Notes: generated by a model from the sequence alone, not told the origin. A stretch of 64,000 bases of DNA from Marthasterias glacialis (GCA_911728455.2 OU452225.1:20742495-20806494); one strand, 5' to 3'. Shown: positions 43,346-54,854, counted from the stretch's first letter. Numbers and translations: made by a program.

Positions 43346-44141
43346 TTACAATTGGAAGAACGAAATAGTCCACGAATTCTGAGTTTCTGGCTGTAGGGCT
43401 TGAGCATCCACATATGATGGATCGTCATATGAATGGGATTCCCTCTGGTGGTGTCTTATATGTATTTTTGGTAGAAAATACATGTAAGCCAAAGTTTCTT
43501 TGTTTATGTAGTTGTTTCGAAACATGTTGAGGAGTAGATTGTGAATTATTGTTGTGGTTTGGTGTGTAATATCCTGATCCAGCTTTGTATAGTGCTCAGA
43601 TTCAAGATGGTAGTAACCTACTTGTAGGTAGTTGTCATGGTTCATTATGCAAATGCCTCTACCCTATTAGGGCTGAAAGCTCTTGTTTTGTCATGTTTGG
43701 TTTATGATTTTTCAGTCTGACATGGGCAAATTGGTATTTTGTAGCTTCCAAATAATTTTCGAGGGTCGACACATTGGGTTGTATTTGGTTGCCACTTTGA
43801 TGGTGGTTTGAATGGTTGCGTTTTGACAGGTTTGTTTGCCTTAGGAAAGCAATTCTCAATCTTCTTTGGAAGATATTGAAATCACTCAGAAGTTTTCGTC
43901 TGTTGGGTTTAGCGGGAGTTGGAACAAAATTAAGACCTTTTCCTAAAGCCACTTTCTCGATTGGGGAAAGGTTGGTTTTAGATAAATTGGTGATGAATCG
44001 TTCACTTTCTTCCGCTAGTTGTGTAAGAATATTCTTCTTAATGAACCGTTTAGTATTTGAGCAGGTACTTGAAAAGCGATTGGCTTTTTGTTTGGATTGT
44101 GATATATTATTGGCTCGTTTGTTGAATTTGCGTTTAGTCAT
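43346..44141 (-). pseudogene. PLE pol N-terminal region
   Basis: Starts MTKRKFNKRANN, basic. Contains L-S-P-I-E-K-V-A-L-G-K-G-L-N-F-V-P-T-P and S-D-F-N-I-F-Q-R-R-L-R, both typical of the segment before the Penelope RT. A stop and frameshift near 43650 separate it from 43645-43346, which has the A-Y-M-Y-F-L-P-K-I-H motif of the RT start. The N-terminal stretch is repeated in part at about 51420-51590 and 54590-54680. Confidence 0.8.
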
Positions 44142-44293
44142 ACTTCAAGAGATTTAATTTTAAATGCAAAATTAATTTCAAATAAATTACGGTATTGATA
44201 ATAATAATATGTAATTACAGCGTTCTGTTGTAATATTATTATATAAACGATGATAAAGACAAGTATTGTAATTCTGTTCTTGGAAGTGGTGGT

Positions 44294-44309
44294 GGTCCTG
44301 AAAAGGACC
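44294..44309 (-). promoter_or_regulatory. Histone-type 3' stem-loop in PLE copy A
   Basis: Minus strand GGTCCTTTTCAGGACC: 6-bp stem, TTTC loop, preceded by AACC and followed by ACCACCACC. About 10 nt further comes TTCCAAGAACAGAA, like the U7-pairing purine-rich downstream element of echinoderm histone genes. It lies just after the ORF1 end and about 150 nt before pol. Confidence 0.8.
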
Positions 44310-44364
44310 GGTTAGTTTGTGTGAGTGAGCTCTCACTTATCTCTTTTTCTCTTCGTACCCTGGT

Positions 44365-44990
44365 TTGGTGGTGGTCTGGGGCGGTGTTGCCGTCCTTAGC
44401 TCCCCACCGTTGAAGTGTTGTACAAGGTGTTTTCGACCCGCTGACTTGGCTGCTTCCAGCTTACCGTCGATTTACGTTGTTACCCTGTCGTACTCAGCTA
44501 CATTCAGTTTGGCGAACAGTAATGAGGCCTTATTATTGAGTCTGGTCCAGTCTGCGGTGAACGCAGAGCTGAATTCAAACTCCCAGTGTGGGTGGGGAGG
44601 ACTCACTGTGTTCTTCAGGTATGGCGGGGGTTGGTTTGATGAGATAGCCTTGTTTAGAATTGATAGTTGGTGGGTGATGTGTCTTTTTGCGACTGTTAAC
44701 CTTGTAACTGGGTCTGCTAAAGATTTCACCAATTTGAAATCGGATTCAGAAAGCCTGACTTGGGTAGTTGGTGTCTCGTTTGCAAACTCCTCCCGGACCT
44801 CGAGTAATGTGATGAGGGAGTCCTCGAGCTGGTTTATGAGGGGGATTTGTCTGCCAGTGGAATCTGATGAGTGGGATGAGTGTGATGCTGGTGAAGTTGT
44901 AGAGGCAGCTCTAGAATGCGTTGAGGGTCTTGGACTGCTGGTCTTGGGAGACGTGTGTTTCTTGTACAGCTTGGTGCTAAGTTTTGACAT
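44365..44990 (-). pseudogene. PLE ORF1, copy A
   Basis: Minus strand from M-S-K-L-S-T-K-L-Y-K-K. N-terminal third Ser/Thr/Pro/His-rich (S-P-K-T-S-S-P-R-P), then a helical region with S-D-F-K-L-V-K-S-L and R-H-I-T-H-Q-L-S-I-L-N-K-A-I, then F-T-A-D-W-T-R-L-N-N-K-A-S-L-L-F. A TAA at about 44472 (GAA in copy D) truncates it; the frame continues A-A-K-S-A-G-R-K-H-L-V-Q to about 44365. Family unknown to me. The start codon context ACATCATGTC is shared by copies A and C; copy D carries a change in it. Confidence 0.6.
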
Positions 44991-45180
44991 GATGTCTAAT
45001 GACTCGTGGTCAGTGAAGACGGTGGATGTCGTGTGGCTTTGCCGACGTCAGGTAGATGACCCAACTGTGTGTACGTGCGTCGTGCCGCGGGTGATGATTG
45101 GTCAGTTGGAAAGTGCCTGTGTTGTTTGCGATCAGTGCGTCCAATTGTTCCGGTGGAGGTTTTTAGGCTGATACAGAAAA

Positions 45181-45649
45181 GCAAGGGAGATCCCAGAGGT
45201 TTATTTTGGGAATCAAGGCCAAATCTGTGTTAGTTTTGGTGTAGAAAAAGTATATTTTTTCCTTTCCAAATGTGGAATTGATGGAAAATAAGTGATTGTA
45301 CTCCTTCTACTAGTGTATACATCTTATTGTGCATTTTTAAGCCAGATTAGAGTTTCCTTTCCGATTGGGAATTAGGAGAAGGTACCAAATGAGTTGAGTG
45401 TTTTTAGATATTTGTTTTAATTTTCTGTTCAGCTCGGTTAGGTAGGGTGGTTGAGTTGTCCTTCTTCCGCATGCGGATGTGTGGATGTTGTCAAAGAGTT
45501 TATGTTGGATTAGTTTGTCCATTTATTGAAAGGCAGAAAATTATAGTTCCAAAGGAATTGATATTTTTATCTTCTGTATGCGGGTGGAGGTGGGATAGCA
45601 GTACCTTTTTGGAATGAGAAAGAATAGAATGGGGTTGACATCAGGACAT
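45181..45649 (-). mobile_element. PLE leader region, copy A
   Basis: Repeated at 52620-53120 with a few indels (shared AAGCAAGGGAGATCCCAGAG and ACATCAGGACATCGGTTGAC). No protein domain recognised; minus-strand frames are short. Probably the 5' part or pseudo-LTR of the element. Confidence 0.6.
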
Positions 45650-46945
45650 CGGTTGACATGTTATTTTTGATGTACATAAACAATGTATTAATGTATATTT
45701 TGATCTTTTTTTTAATGAAACCAACAGGAAATTTCCCGGGGTGCGTTGTTGCTTTGGATCATTGACCAGTGTTTTTTGACTGCACAATTTAAAACGAAAT
45801 GGTTTATACAAGGGTTGTATGTTGCCGTGAAAACATATGGAGTCTTGATTTCCTGTTTTTTGTTTATCTGCCAACAGTTATGAATCAGGTTTGATCGTTC
45901 AATGAAAGATACAGTCGACTCTCGTTAATACGAGGTCTGCCGGACTGGCCCGTTTTTCTCGTATTAACCGAACCTCGTATTATCCGAGCGCGGTATTAAC
46001 AATGCACAGTGCATGACATAATGGACGCACGTGTATAAATGCACCCGTACTGCAATTGACACTGCATAACTGTGATCATATACATGTACATGTACGATGC
46101 AAACATACAACATTTTGGGCAAATAAAACTGTTTTGATTTAATTAATTTATTTCGAAAGTCAATTTATGAAAATAATTTATATTTTTCATGACTGAAAAA
46201 AGAGCGCATATGACTTTAACTTGCCATTCTTGGCAGCCAAGTTTCGGTCGCAACGGCCAACATGACAAGTTGAATGTTGATTTTCATAGGTTTTCACACC
46301 TTAGTATGGTCACAGTAATGCGAGATAGCTCATTGCTAATGCAGGATACCAGCGAACAATAAACGGTCTGGTGTCCACCTCTCATCTGCGTTGTACTACC
46401 ATTCAATAGACTGGTACATTTGCTTGTTACGGGCCGCAACAATACCTCGTATTAACCGTGTTCTCATTCTGACCGTGCTCGTATCATCCGTTTTTAAATG
46501 CATTAAAACACGCACGGGGTAGTTCGGGACCGGCAAAATACCTCGTATAAACCGGAACCTCGTAACATCAGAGCTCGTATTAACGAGAGTCAACTGTACT
46601 TGGTTTGTGGTGTTGTTTATTTCTGATGGATCATGGATGATCACCAGTTTTTCCCGTATATTTTGGTCTTTTTTTTTTTAATGAAAGCAACGGAGTGAGG
46701 GTAGGGGAAATTTCCCAGGGTGTGTTGTTGCTTTGGATCATTGACCAGTGTCTTTTGACTGCACGATTTGAGTCAAAATGGTTTACACAAGGATTGTATG
46801 TTGTCGTGAAAACATATGGAGTCTTGATTTCCTGTTTTTTGTTTATCTGCCAACAGTTATGAATCAGGTTTGATCGTTCAATGAAAGATACTTGGTTTGT
46901 GGTGTTGTTTATTTCTGATGGATCATGGATGAATACAAATGAATC
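45650..46945 (-). mobile_element. PLE family B C-terminal fragments, two in tandem
   Basis: Minus strand frames read Y-N-P-C-I-N-H and K-H-W-S-M-I-Q-S-N-N, homologous in layout to the end of the copy A pol but clearly diverged in sequence. Fragment 1 is 45650-46636 (interrupted by the MITE at 45912-46596), fragment 2 is 46638-46945. Others: about 53790-54110 and 56052-56360. Confidence 0.65.
45912..46596. mobile_element. Pogo/Tigger-like MITE with TA target duplication
   Basis: 685 bp. Inverted ends CAGTCGACTCTCGTTAATAC and (complement) CAGTTGACTCTCGTTAATAC, flanked by TA at 45910-45911 and 46597-46598. The same PLE sequence without the insertion (AAAGATACTTGGTTTGTGG) occurs near 46887, 54030 and 56295, proving both borders. 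The interior repeats CCTCGTATTAACCG words and has no transposase. Confidence 0.93.
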
Positions 46946-49900
46946 ATTTGGTTAGAATGCTTTAATTGTTCTTTTTATTTATGGTACTCACTTCTGTACA
47001 GCAGAATCAATATTAAAAGAATTGCATCACTGAAAGAATAGTAGAAAAATATTTTGATACATCACATTGCTTAAATTTCAATTCAACCCTGAACTCTGAG
47101 ACTGTTGCCAGAGTCACTGCCAGGCATTATTATTTTAAATGAATCCTATTGTTTTTTTTTTACTTGTGTGTTCAGAAATGGCTGATGAAACATCCCTCTC
47201 TAAAACTTTGCACAAATCTGAGGTTTGCACAACCAAAGACACAATACTCTCTTACATGTAGTTAATCCTTTTCTGCCCTTCTCTTTACAACAGATAAAAC
47301 CATAAGAGACAACACAAGATCTCAAGATGTACACCCTTCATCCCATTGATACTCCTTGGTCATCCTGTACTTAAGACACCTATGTAGTTGATGTCAATCT
47401 TACTTCGCACAACATAGCCTATGTGGTTAAATTTAACAGGAACACCCTCATGACATTGAAGAACACTCATAGATTGATCTCACTCAGTGGTACGAAACCT
47501 TTGATGTCACTACAGACCTGATGAGCAGAACACCAGGAGCAACGTTGGACCCATGATGCAACCAAGGTATGTTGATAGTCACTGCCAACAGCCTTTTATT
47601 TATCAGCAGAGTTATAGTTAAGCAATCAAGGTTTTCTTTTATTTATCAAAAGTTAAAAGAAATGACAAAGATGTTCCTTTCTAACACAGCAATGTTGCTG
47701 TCTCCTGTATAACTAAAAGGGTTCAGGCATTATGCTCACTCTTTGCCAAACCTCTTGGGGATTCATTTATAATTATTATTATTATTAATTTCTGGTAATG
47801 AAACCAAGGGTGCCTCAAAAGCGAACTTAATCACTATAGCTCGGAAGCCTGTGGAAACCTGTAGATAAGGATGCTTGCTATCTGAACCAGAAACACCAGG
47901 GTGAACCCCTACTCTTCCATGATTAGTATTCTGGGTTCTTTTACGTGCACTACCCATCCTAGTACATGGGACCTAGAGCTTAACGTCCCATCTGAAGGAC
48001 AAAGCAACTATGGTAAAGAGCCTTGCTCAAGGACACAAGTGTTGCGACTGACCAGGCCGGGATTCCAACCCACATTCTGTAAACTACAGAACTTAACTAG
48101 TCCCAATTTGTGGTGATATAGTGAGCCAAAATTCTCTAGACCTTCCAAAGTTTTACCTTTAGATAAATTTGTAAACTTCTACAACGAATTTATTTTCAGG
48201 ACTTGTCATTTTTGTACAACCAACACTCGTTTTGTCCGCCATACCACTCTTGCAAAGAGCCATATGACGGACAACTCTTATAAGAGTGAAAGACGGGTAT
48301 TTTCAACTTGAATCAGAGTAAAGTTTGCTCCAATTTCACTCAAAAAGGGTGATGCACAGTGAGTTTCACTCTCAAAAGAGCCACAATGACACCACTCGGG
48401 TGAGAGAGTGAATTTTCACTCTTTTGCATTTAGAGAGCATACTGTTGGGGGACATACTTTATGGACTGCATTTGAAAGTGTGTAAGTCAGAACACACAGT
48501 CTTACAAAATTGGTGTTAAAGGAAATTCACACTAGCTGATCAGTTAATTTATTCAATGTTTTTGTATAAATTGTAAAATGCAGGTAAAAGGTTTTGACTG
48601 GTATCAGCTTGATAGTACCACAAAACATGACATCTTTACACTTTTATTCTATTTTTTAAACAATGATTTAGGTGAGCAGTATATGTAATGAAGGTTTTTT
48701 TATTCAGGTTTAAATAAATGATAAAAACACAATGTAACAGTTACACACCAGCCCTTTAATTTTATCTTTGAGGAGGCAAGAGTGTTTTCATTTCACAAAG
48801 GGCTGTACCATTGTAAAATCCTGAAGTCAGTGGCATTAACAAAGAAATGGTCTGCATGGCCTCTGTAGTTCCAGGCTGCCCCATTAATCCAGGCTTGTGC
48901 TGTTTAATAAATGTTCTCATTGTTTTTCCTTTACAACAGATTATCTGTGAGTAACAAAACAAATTCCTGAGATGTTCCTTGGTGGCACCCTGATGAACTC
49001 AGGGAGCTTGGTCATTCTCTGCTTGAGAACCCCTGAGTTGGAGACCCTGGCCTTAGCATCCACTGCTTGGTCTTGTTGAATCACCCTTCAGAGAGAAGCA
49101 AACCCAGACTTACCCACCGCTGAAGCTCTTTGATGTCATCCCAGTATCATGGACCTCTAGATGATGGACTAGAATCCTGGCTCTACAATACAATCAAGGT
49201 ATGTTAAACACTTTTCCACAAACTGACTGGAAGGGTTTCCTTTTTTATTTATTTATGCTCACATGTTTCTTCTTCAAAAGTACCAAAAAGAATAGCTCAA
49301 AGTTGGGAGTATACAATTTACAGAGTGGTATGGTCTATTCCTGGAGGCCTTTCACTTTTGTATACATACTACAGTGACATCCGAGATGTGATACTACAGT
49401 GACATCTGAGATATGAGGGCCAGTTTCCAGGGCGGAAAATTTTCAGAGCTCTATACATGCCATAATTTAAATCTTACCTTTAGGAAGCTACTAATCTCAC
49501 TGGATTAATATTCCATGGCCGCATAAATTTTTTGTTTGTGGGTTTTGGATGCCAGGTATTCCTCATGAATCTGTCATTTTCGTGAAGTAATTCAGCTCTC
49601 AACGTTAAACTTTTCTGCAAACTTTAAACACAGTTTAATCAAGCAAACCTATTATGTGTGTGTTTGCGCGTCACCAGATACTGACCGCACAGTACTATAC
49701 ATGCGAACGAAATACACTCATCTGTTCTGCACCAACACACGAGCGTAGGAGTACGCACAATAGGCATGTTTAAAAGAACGAATAAAACAGAAACCTTTTA
49801 ATGTTGAGAGCTGACTTGTTCCACAAAAATGAAAATTTTTGAGGAATACCTGGCCTCCAAACCCAACTGCCAAAAATAGTACGACCAAAATAGAAGCTTC

Positions 49901-50310
49901 TTACAGGTAAGATTTGAACTATGGAGCTCTGACAATATTCCACACGTGAAACGGACCCTGTTATCTTAGTGTCCAGCACAAAGGAAAAATAACACTTGAA
50001 GACCTCACAAATCATCATTGTTTATTTTGATTGCTACAGTCAAATGAGACCAAAATGAAAAAGGCAAAACAAATCTTTACAAAATATCAAATGGACTTTT
50101 TTCCCTACCACATTTAATCTTTAGTTTTAAAATTGAAATTAACCAAGTCTCCCAAGAAGCAATGATGTACTTTGCCTTAACCACCATTCATTCTAAATGC
50201 GCAAGTTATACTTTATAGGAACCACAAAATTTAATTGAAATTCTGAGGAGATTATTTCAAGAACACTATGAAAATGTTATGTGTGAAAACATTAGATTTA
50301 ATGAAATTGA
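46638..50310. repeat. Segmental duplication, copy 1
   Basis: Aligns with 56052-58170. Copy 1 carries three stretches absent from copy 2: a SINE (47769-48110), about 490 bp at 48413-48905, and about 800 bp at 49400-50220. Contains two exon-like stretches ending in CAAG|GTATGT (47293-47565 and about 49090-49197). One frame of the first reads D-L-T-Q-W-Y-G-T-F-D-V-T-T-D, but with stops, so only remnants. Confidence 0.75.
47769..48110 (-). mobile_element. tRNA-derived SINE, minus strand
   Basis: (ATT)n tail at the left, B-box complement GGGATTCCAACCC near 48058, and the AAGGACACAAGTGT phrase shared with 6360. The duplicate at about 57182 lacks it (GGGATTCATTTGTGGTGATA is continuous), so this insertion post-dates the duplication or was lost in copy 2. 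Confidence 0.8.
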
Positions 50311-51660
50311 TTGATTGATAATGAAGGCGCTGTCTAATTCAGTGACACTCCAAAACTGATGACTTGAGGATCATAAAACCGCAAAAATGTTTTCACATGT
50401 TTTATGGGTGAGGTCCATGTCCGGGTATTATATTCATAGATTTTTTGTCGTTTTGACGAGGGTTATTTTTGTATGAATATAGAGTGATCAGACGAACTAA
50501 CATGACAATTTGAGTCAATGATTTCAACCAGGGGTAGTGAGACTGAGGATATTTTTACAGATCCTCGAGTAGCAAAAACATGTTTTCATGCCTCGAGTAC
50601 GGGCACTCTTCATTTGCAAGTGGTTGATTCTAGAAGAATCCGTATGTCTCATGTCTGGATTTTAGACGGTTGGGTTGAGTTAGATGGCGACAGTTCGAAG
50701 TAAATGTTGATAGTCCGTTAGTTGACGGTTATTTTGAGTGAGATCCTTGTTTGTTTGTGACTTGTTCTTCCAATAAGGAAAGTAGGATTTCCAGTGCTTC
50801 ATCTTGACCTTCGTTAAAACCAGAGTCGTTGGGATGGTGGAGAGCTGTTGGGTTGACAAGTCGATTGGACCTTGATTAAATTTCGCTCTGATAAGTCTTT
50901 CCCTAATATTCTGGTCTTTTTTGAAAGCAACATATGGAGGATTTGGAAAAATCCTCTAGAGTGTTTCGTTGCATAGTATTAGTGGCCAGTTTTGATTGAT
51001 TGCACAGGTCAAGTCACCATGATTGATACAAGGATTGTATGTTGTCGTAAAGACAAGCGGAATTTGGTTTTCCTTTTTGTTTTGTCGTTTATAAATCAGA
51101 TTTGATCGCTCTTTGAAAGATACTTTATCAGTGATTTTGTTTATTTCTGATAGATCGTAGCCTCTGCTCTTTGAAAGATACTTTATCAGTGATTTTGTTT
51201 ATTTCTGATAGATCGTAGCCTCTTGCTTTTATAGTCCTTGAGAAAAAGTATTAACCTTGATTAAGAAATCATCTTCATTATTTGTGTTTCTGGCATAGCG
51301 AAGGGGTTTCTCCGTATATGAATGCTTTAAACACATGTGGGGGGTGTGATGATGTTCTGTGTAGGTATTGGTAGGTTTCCGTGGGTTTAGTGTAGCAAAT
51401 TGGTATTTTGTAGCTTCCAAATAGTTTTCAAGGGTCGCACATTGGGTTGTATTTGGTTGCCACTTTGATGTTGGGGTGAATGGTTGCGTTTTGACAGGTT
51501 TGTTGTGCATCAGGAAAGCAATTCTCATTCTTCTTTGGAAGATATTTAAATCACTCAGAAGTTTTCGTTTATAAATAAATAACGTTATTGATAATAATAA
51601 TATGTAATTACGGAATTCCGTTGCAATATGATTATATTAACGACAATAAAGACAAGTATT
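50311..51660 (-). mobile_element. PLE copy C, 3' part, internally deleted
   Basis: Pseudo-LTR-like segment 50311-50890 (also at 53220-53780 and 55590-56040), then a pol C-terminal fragment (50890-51400) with an internal duplication at 51105-51230. It is fused directly near 51400 to the pol N-terminal segment (51410-51580), deleting the whole RT core. Confidence 0.7.
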
Positions 51661-51686
51661 GTAATTTTCTTCTTGGAAGAGGTGGT

Positions 51687-51702
51687 GGTCCTGAAAAGGA
51701 CC
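51687..51702 (-). promoter_or_regulatory. Histone-type 3' stem-loop in PLE copy C
   Basis: Minus strand GGTCCTTTTCAGGACC followed by ACCACC and TTCCAAGAAGAAAA. Same stem as copies A and D, although the surrounding sequence has drifted. Confidence 0.8.
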
Positions 51703-51759
51703 TGTTTGTTCGTGTGAGTGAGCTCTCACTTATCTCTTTTTCTCTTCGTACCCTGGTTT

Positions 51760-52435
51760 GGTGGTGGTCTGGGGCGGTGTTGCCGTCCTTAGCTCCCCAC
51801 CGTTGAAGTGTTGTACAAGGTGTTTTCGACCCGCTGCTTCCAGCTTTCCGTCGATTTACGTTGTTACCCTGTCTCTTTTTCTCTTCGTGCCCCGGTTTGG
51901 TGGTGGTCTGGGGCGGATGAAGAATCCAAAAAGATGTGTTGCCGTCCTTAGCTCCGCACCGTTGAAGTGTTGTACAAGGTGTTCACGACCTGCTGACTTG
52001 GCTGCTTCCAGCTCACCGTCGATTTCCGTTGCTACCCTGTCGTACTCAGCTACACTCAGTTTGGCGAAGAGTACATGTAATGAGGCCTTATTATTGAGTC
52101 TGGTCCAGTCTTTAGTGAAGACAGAGCTGAATTCAAACTCTCGGTGTGGGTAGGGAGGCCTCACTGTGTTCTTAAGGTATTGCGGGGGTTGGTTTGTTGA
52201 GATAGCCTTGTTTAGAATCGATAGTTGGTGGGTGATGTGTCTTTTTGCGGCTGTTAACCTTGTAACTTGTAACAAAGTCTTCCCGGACCTCGAGCTGGTT
52301 GATAATGGGGCTTTGTCCGCAAGTGAAATCTGATGAGTGGGATGAGTGCGATGCTGGTGAATGCGTTGTGGGTCTTGGACTGCTGGTCTTGGGAGACGTG
52401 TGTTTCTTGTACAGCTTAGTGCTAAGTTTTGACAT
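51760..52435 (-). pseudogene. PLE ORF1, copy C
   Basis: Same protein as 44365-44990: M-S-K-L-S-T-K-L-Y-K-K start at 52435, the I-L-N-K-A-I helix, F-T-K-D-W-T-R-L-N-N-K-A-S, and a basic end near 51856. A deletion removes part of the middle and shifts frame near 52270, and the 3' end is duplicated (two CCGTTGAAGTGTTGTACAAG copies on the + strand). Confidence 0.6.
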
Positions 52436-53789
52436 GATGTCTAATGACTCGTGGTCAGTGAAGACGGTGGATGTCGTGTGGCTTTGCCGACGTCAGGTAG
52501 ATGACCCAACTGTGTACGTGCGCCGTGCCGCGGGTGATGATTGGTCAGTTCGAAAGTGCTTGTGTTGTTTGCGATCAGTGCGTCCAATTGTTCCGGTGGA
52601 GGTTTTTAGGCTGATACAGAAAAGCAAGGGAGATCCCAGAGGTTTATTTTGGGAATCAAGGCCAAATCTGTGTTAGTTTTGGTGTAGAAAAAGTATATTT
52701 TTTCCTTTCCAAATGTGGAATTGATGGAAAAATAAGTGTTTGTACTCCTTCTACTAGTGTATACATCTTATTGTGCATTTTTAAGCCAGATTAGAGTTTT
52801 CTTTTCAGGGAATTAGGAGAAGGTACCAAATGAGTTGAGTGTTTTTAGATATTTGTTTTAATTTTCTGTTCAGTTCGGTTAGGTACAATGTAAGGTGGTT
52901 GAGGTGACCTTCTTCCGCATGCGGATGTGTGGACGTTGTCAAAGTGTTTATGTAAGATTAGTTTGTCCATTTTTTGAAAGGCAGAAAATTATAATTCCAA
53001 AGGAATTGATATTTTTATTTCCCATATGTGGGTGGAGGTGGGATAGCAGTACCTTTTTTGGAATGAAACAGGTTAGAATGGGGTTGACATCAGGACATCG
53101 GTTGACATGTTATTTTTGATGTACATAAACAACCAAAATGGTGTTTAAAAGAAATTTACAGATATGCCTTTTGCATGTTCTCGTAAATTTATAGGTTGAA
53201 GTTAATAACATGATGGGTATTAAATATGATTTTTTGATTGATAAGTGATGGTGCTGTCCAATTTAGTGACACTTTGTCACTGTTGACTTGAAATCACAAA
53301 AATGTAACAGAATTGTTTACAATTTTTATATTCATAGTGTTGTCATTTTGACAGGGGTTAATTGATGAATATAAGATGACCCGTGGAGCTAGCATGACAG
53401 ATTGTGTCTTTAGTTTCAACGAGATAGGTGAGACTGAGGATATTTTGTTAGATCTTCAAATAGCAATAACATGTTTTCATGTCTCGAATACGGGCACTCA
53501 TCACTTGCAAATAGTTGATTCTGACCAAGAATCGGTATGTCTTATATCTTGTGTGTAGACAGTGGAGGGATGGTTGTGTTTGTTTCTGTTCGAGGTTGTA
53601 ATATGGTTGCCCTTTTGGGGACGGTTATTCTGAGTGATAGACGCCTTGTTTGTTGTCGACTTGTTCCTTCAATAAGGAGATTAGAATTTCTAGTGCTTCA
53701 TCGTGGTCTTCCAAAACAGAGTCATTGGGAACGAGGGAGAGCTGTTGAGTTGATAATTCGGTTGGACTCCGATTAAATTTTGCTCAGAC
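52436..53789 (-). mobile_element. PLE copy C leader and pseudo-LTR
   Basis: 52436-52620 repeats the CCAAT-containing leader. 52620-53120 repeats 45181-45649. 53130-53789 repeats the segment seen at 50311-50890 and 55590-56040 (ATATTCATAGTGTTGTCATTTTGACAGGGG, listed in two pieces: ATATTCATAGTGTTG and TCATTTTGACAGGGG). Confidence 0.6.
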
Positions 53790-54110
53790 CAGTCTTTCCC
53801 GTATATTTTGGTCTTCTTTTTTTTAATGAAAGCAATGAAGTGAGGGTAGGGGAAATTTCCCGGGGTGTGTTGTTGCTTTGGATCATTGACCAGTGCTCTT
53901 TTGACTGCACGATTTAAGTCGAAATGGTTTATACAAGGGTTGTATGTTGTCGTGAAAACATATGGAGTCTTGATTTGCTGTTTATTGTTTATCTGCCAAC
54001 AGTTATGAATCAGGTTTTATCATTCAATGAAAGATACTTGGTTTGTGGTGTTGTTTATTTCTGATGCATCATGGATGAATACAAATGAATCATTTGGTTG
54101 TCCCAACTGA
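53790..54110 (-). mobile_element. PLE family B C-terminal fragment 3
   Basis: Near copy of 46638-46940 (shared TTTCCCGGGGTGTGTTGTTG and ATGGAGTCTTGATTTGCTG). An uninterrupted empty site for the pogo-like MITE is present near 54030. It is cut off at about 54100 by the LINE fragment. Confidence 0.7.
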
Positions 54111-54590
54111 GTGTTTTCGAGATCAAGACTCCCAGATAAGAATGTGAATCAACTGATTGCAATTCTTGCCCACAGAACGTGTAGATGTTGCGTTTCGGAT
54201 TTTTGGTATAGATGGACATTGTGAAGCCCTTCTTTGGATTAAAATGCATAAGCCACTTGTCTTGCAAGTTTTTAAGCTGTTTCAGATCATCTTGAAGTAT
54301 GGTTACATCGTTGAGTGATTTGATGGGTGTATACAGGAAGCAATCATCTGCGATCACACTGGACAGCTTTGTGGTCTTTCAAAACATTTCCATGGCAAAT
54401 TCCACAAGGTGCGCAGCATTTAGGACAAAGCCATGAGCATGGTGAAGAGTGTTTGTTTTTGTTTTTCAAGCACTCTGCACGTGATATTCCTGCACACTTG
54501 ATGTGGACAAATGAGTTGCATTCCTCACATACAAGTTTGAGTCCGTTTGATTTAGTTGTCTTGAAACATTCTCTTCTTCTTCTTAATGAA
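54100..54590 (-). mobile_element. LINE RT fragment fused to a PHD-type zinc finger
   Basis: Minus strand. 54585-54362 is open with C-E-E-C-N-S-F-V-H-I-K-C-A-G-I-S and S-W-L-C-P-K-C, the C-x2-C-x4-H-x2-C ... W-x-C-x2-C order of a PHD finger as carried by ORF1 of some non-LTR retrotransposons. It is followed at once by an RT end (54357-54055) with A-D-D-C-F-L-Y, W-L-M-H-F-N-P-K-K and Y-L-G-V-L-I-S. The middle of the LINE is deleted, and both sides are joined to PLE sequence. Confidence 0.7.
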
Positions 54591-54838
54591 CCGTTTGGTG
54601 TTTGAGCAGGTACTTGAAAAGCGATTGGCTTTTTGTTGGGATTGTGAGATATGGGCTCATTTGTTGAATTTGCGTTTAGTCATACTTCAGGAGATTTAAT
54701 TTTAAATGTAAAATTAATTTGAAATAAATTACGGTATTGATAATGATAATAATATGTAATTACGGAATTCCGTTGTAATATTATTATATACACGATGATA
54801 AAAACAAATATTGTAATTCTCTTCTTGGAAGTGGTGGT
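54591..54838 (-). mobile_element. PLE copy D, pol N-terminus only
   Basis: Repeats the start of pol (ATG complement near 54680, K-R-K-F-N-K) and the AT-rich spacer up to the stem-loop. The rest of pol is replaced by the LINE/PHD fragment. Confidence 0.65.
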
Positions 54839-54854
54839 GGTCCTGAAAAGGACC
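54839..54854 (-). promoter_or_regulatory. Histone-type 3' stem-loop in PLE copy D
   Basis: Minus strand GGTCCTTTTCAGGACC, preceded by AACC, followed by ACCACCACC and then TTCCAAGAAGAGAATT. The ORF1 TGA is 24 nt upstream (54878-54880), the spacing seen in histone genes. Confidence 0.85.

Larger units (their letters stand above)
42305..45180 (-). mobile_element. Penelope-like element, copy A
   Basis: Longest PLE copy, minus strand. In element order: leader with a CCAAT box (complement of GATTGGTC near 45100), ORF1 (44990 down to about 44365), histone-type stem-loop (44309-44294), pol N-terminal part (44141-43659), RT core (to 42648), and pol C-terminal part to about 42310. The pol is broken by two frameshifts. 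No GIY-YIG endonuclease is recognised; the C-terminal end runs into the CRE/ETS block. Confidence 0.8.

Noticed and set aside
44365-45171. Long plus-strand open frame of 268 codons
   Set aside because: It is the antisense shadow of PLE ORF1 and its leader; the minus-strand text is the one shared in frame with copies C and D. The same applies to plus-strand frames at 51758-52153, 52299-52676 and 54870-55373.
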